Positions 63,662 through 64,000 of a stretch of DNA of 64,000 nt are shown here, piece by piece (within the stretch, counting starts at the first letter, position 1; every line of letters starts with the position of its first letter). Below the pieces are notes generated by a model. That model was not told where the DNA came from, made no database searches, and saw only the letters and a program-made list of their open reading frames with translations. The translations under genes and the position numbers were made by a program. The stretch is from Caldithrix sp. (GTDB lineage: Bacteria; Zhuqueibacterota; Zhuqueibacteria; Thermofontimicrobiales; Sulfurfontimicrobiaceae): the NCBI GenBank assembly GCA_020722815.1, contig DYKB01000032.1:1-64000 (forward strand), in the 5' to 3' direction.

Positions 63662-63823
63662 ATGGATGATGATAATCGTAAAATGAACCCGTTACCTTTT
63701 GTGTGCCCATTAATGAATGTTTTGTTAGCCGCGTTTAAAAAATATCATATCATTGCGCGCCATGATATCAAAAGAGATGATCTGATTAATCGGTCGATAA
63801 TTACGCTGGAAATTGTTTGAGTT
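63662..63823 (+). CDS. Possible 53-residue protein at the end of the Roadblock cluster
   Basis: Translates as a short protein beginning MDDDNRKMNPLPFV, with an LMNVLLAAFKKYHIIARHDI helix-like centre and an acidic KRDDD motif near the end. The ATG lies six bases after the stop of copy 4, and AAGAGG overlapping that stop serves as ribosome binding site. No family was recognised. It could be a small adaptor or a chance frame. The remaining 63824-64000 shows no gene start that I can support. Confidence 0.4.
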
Positions 63824-64000
63824 ATTCTCCATTAATTTTGACAAGCTGATTATGAATTGCCGCGATTTTCAAAAGAGGCCGATACGACAGATTTTTCGCT
63901 TCGCTCAAAACGAAGACATAACATTGATTTCGCTCTTAATTTTTGAGCGAACATTTCATTTGACGGTTATTAAACTTTTATCCCTCTCACCGACCAGCTT

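Overview
The window reads as a chromosomal segment of an uncultured bacterium of the FCB superphylum, most like the Calditrichota / candidate division KSB1 side of it. I infer this from three things: a NYPNPFNP-type type IX secretion (Por) C-terminal sorting domain on the large exoprotein at 34348-37074, with a relic of a second such tail at 8735-8896; many lipoproteins and signal-peptide proteins carrying beta-propeller, PA14 and glycoside hydrolase domains; and an AT-rich genome full of short palindromic repeats. No rRNA, tRNA or CRISPR array was found. There are no phage genes, and the only transposase is a fragment at the left edge.

Layout. 1-10 kb is an accessory island: an IS4-type transposase stub, a membrane-anchored six-bladed beta-propeller with a tiny cysteine-rich secreted peptide, a TumE-type toxin-antitoxin pair, a second beta-propeller, an RND-pump gene fragment of foreign base composition, two paralogous cysteine-containing proteins separated by a MITE, and a HEPN/MNT toxin-antitoxin module with a decayed duplicate of its nucleotidyltransferase. 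10-21 kb (all minus strand) holds a creatininase-family hydrolase and an extracytoplasmic degradation set: GH2 and GH20 glycosidases that share a C-terminal PA14 architecture, a PhoD-like metallophosphatase and a small lipoprotein. 21-27.7 kb (plus strand) has a signalling block (HisKA_2-type kinase with a poorly conserved ATPase domain, a CheY-like regulator, a CcbP-type protein), a DUF72 protein, a ROK kinase and a LarA-type racemase. 27.7-33.3 kb (minus strand) is a two-gene PelA-like / PelB-like exopolysaccharide pair. 34-47.4 kb (plus strand) has the secreted BNR protein, an MBL hydrolase, a propeller-phosphoesterase lipoprotein, a penicillin-acylase relative, a YhaM-type exonuclease, a flippase and a B12-binding radical SAM enzyme. 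47.4-60 kb is more housekeeping in character: Lon, a phosphate acyltransferase, a PmoA-family protein, an ATPase-like DUF4143 protein, and the EtfB-EtfA-acyl-CoA dehydrogenase operon for fatty-acid oxidation. 60.5-64 kb is a run of Roadblock/LC7-type proteins that continues to the window edge.

The most interesting loci are the Roadblock cluster (four stand-alone Roadblock proteins behind a larger protein that ends in a probable fifth Roadblock-like domain), the propeller/cysteine-rich-peptide pair (whose peptide frame continues, still cysteine-rich, past an ochre codon), and the PelA-like protein with three tandem copies of its N-terminal module. Non-coding space is dominated by at least four families of palindromic elements, some with clear terminal inverted repeats, and these account for most of the larger gaps.
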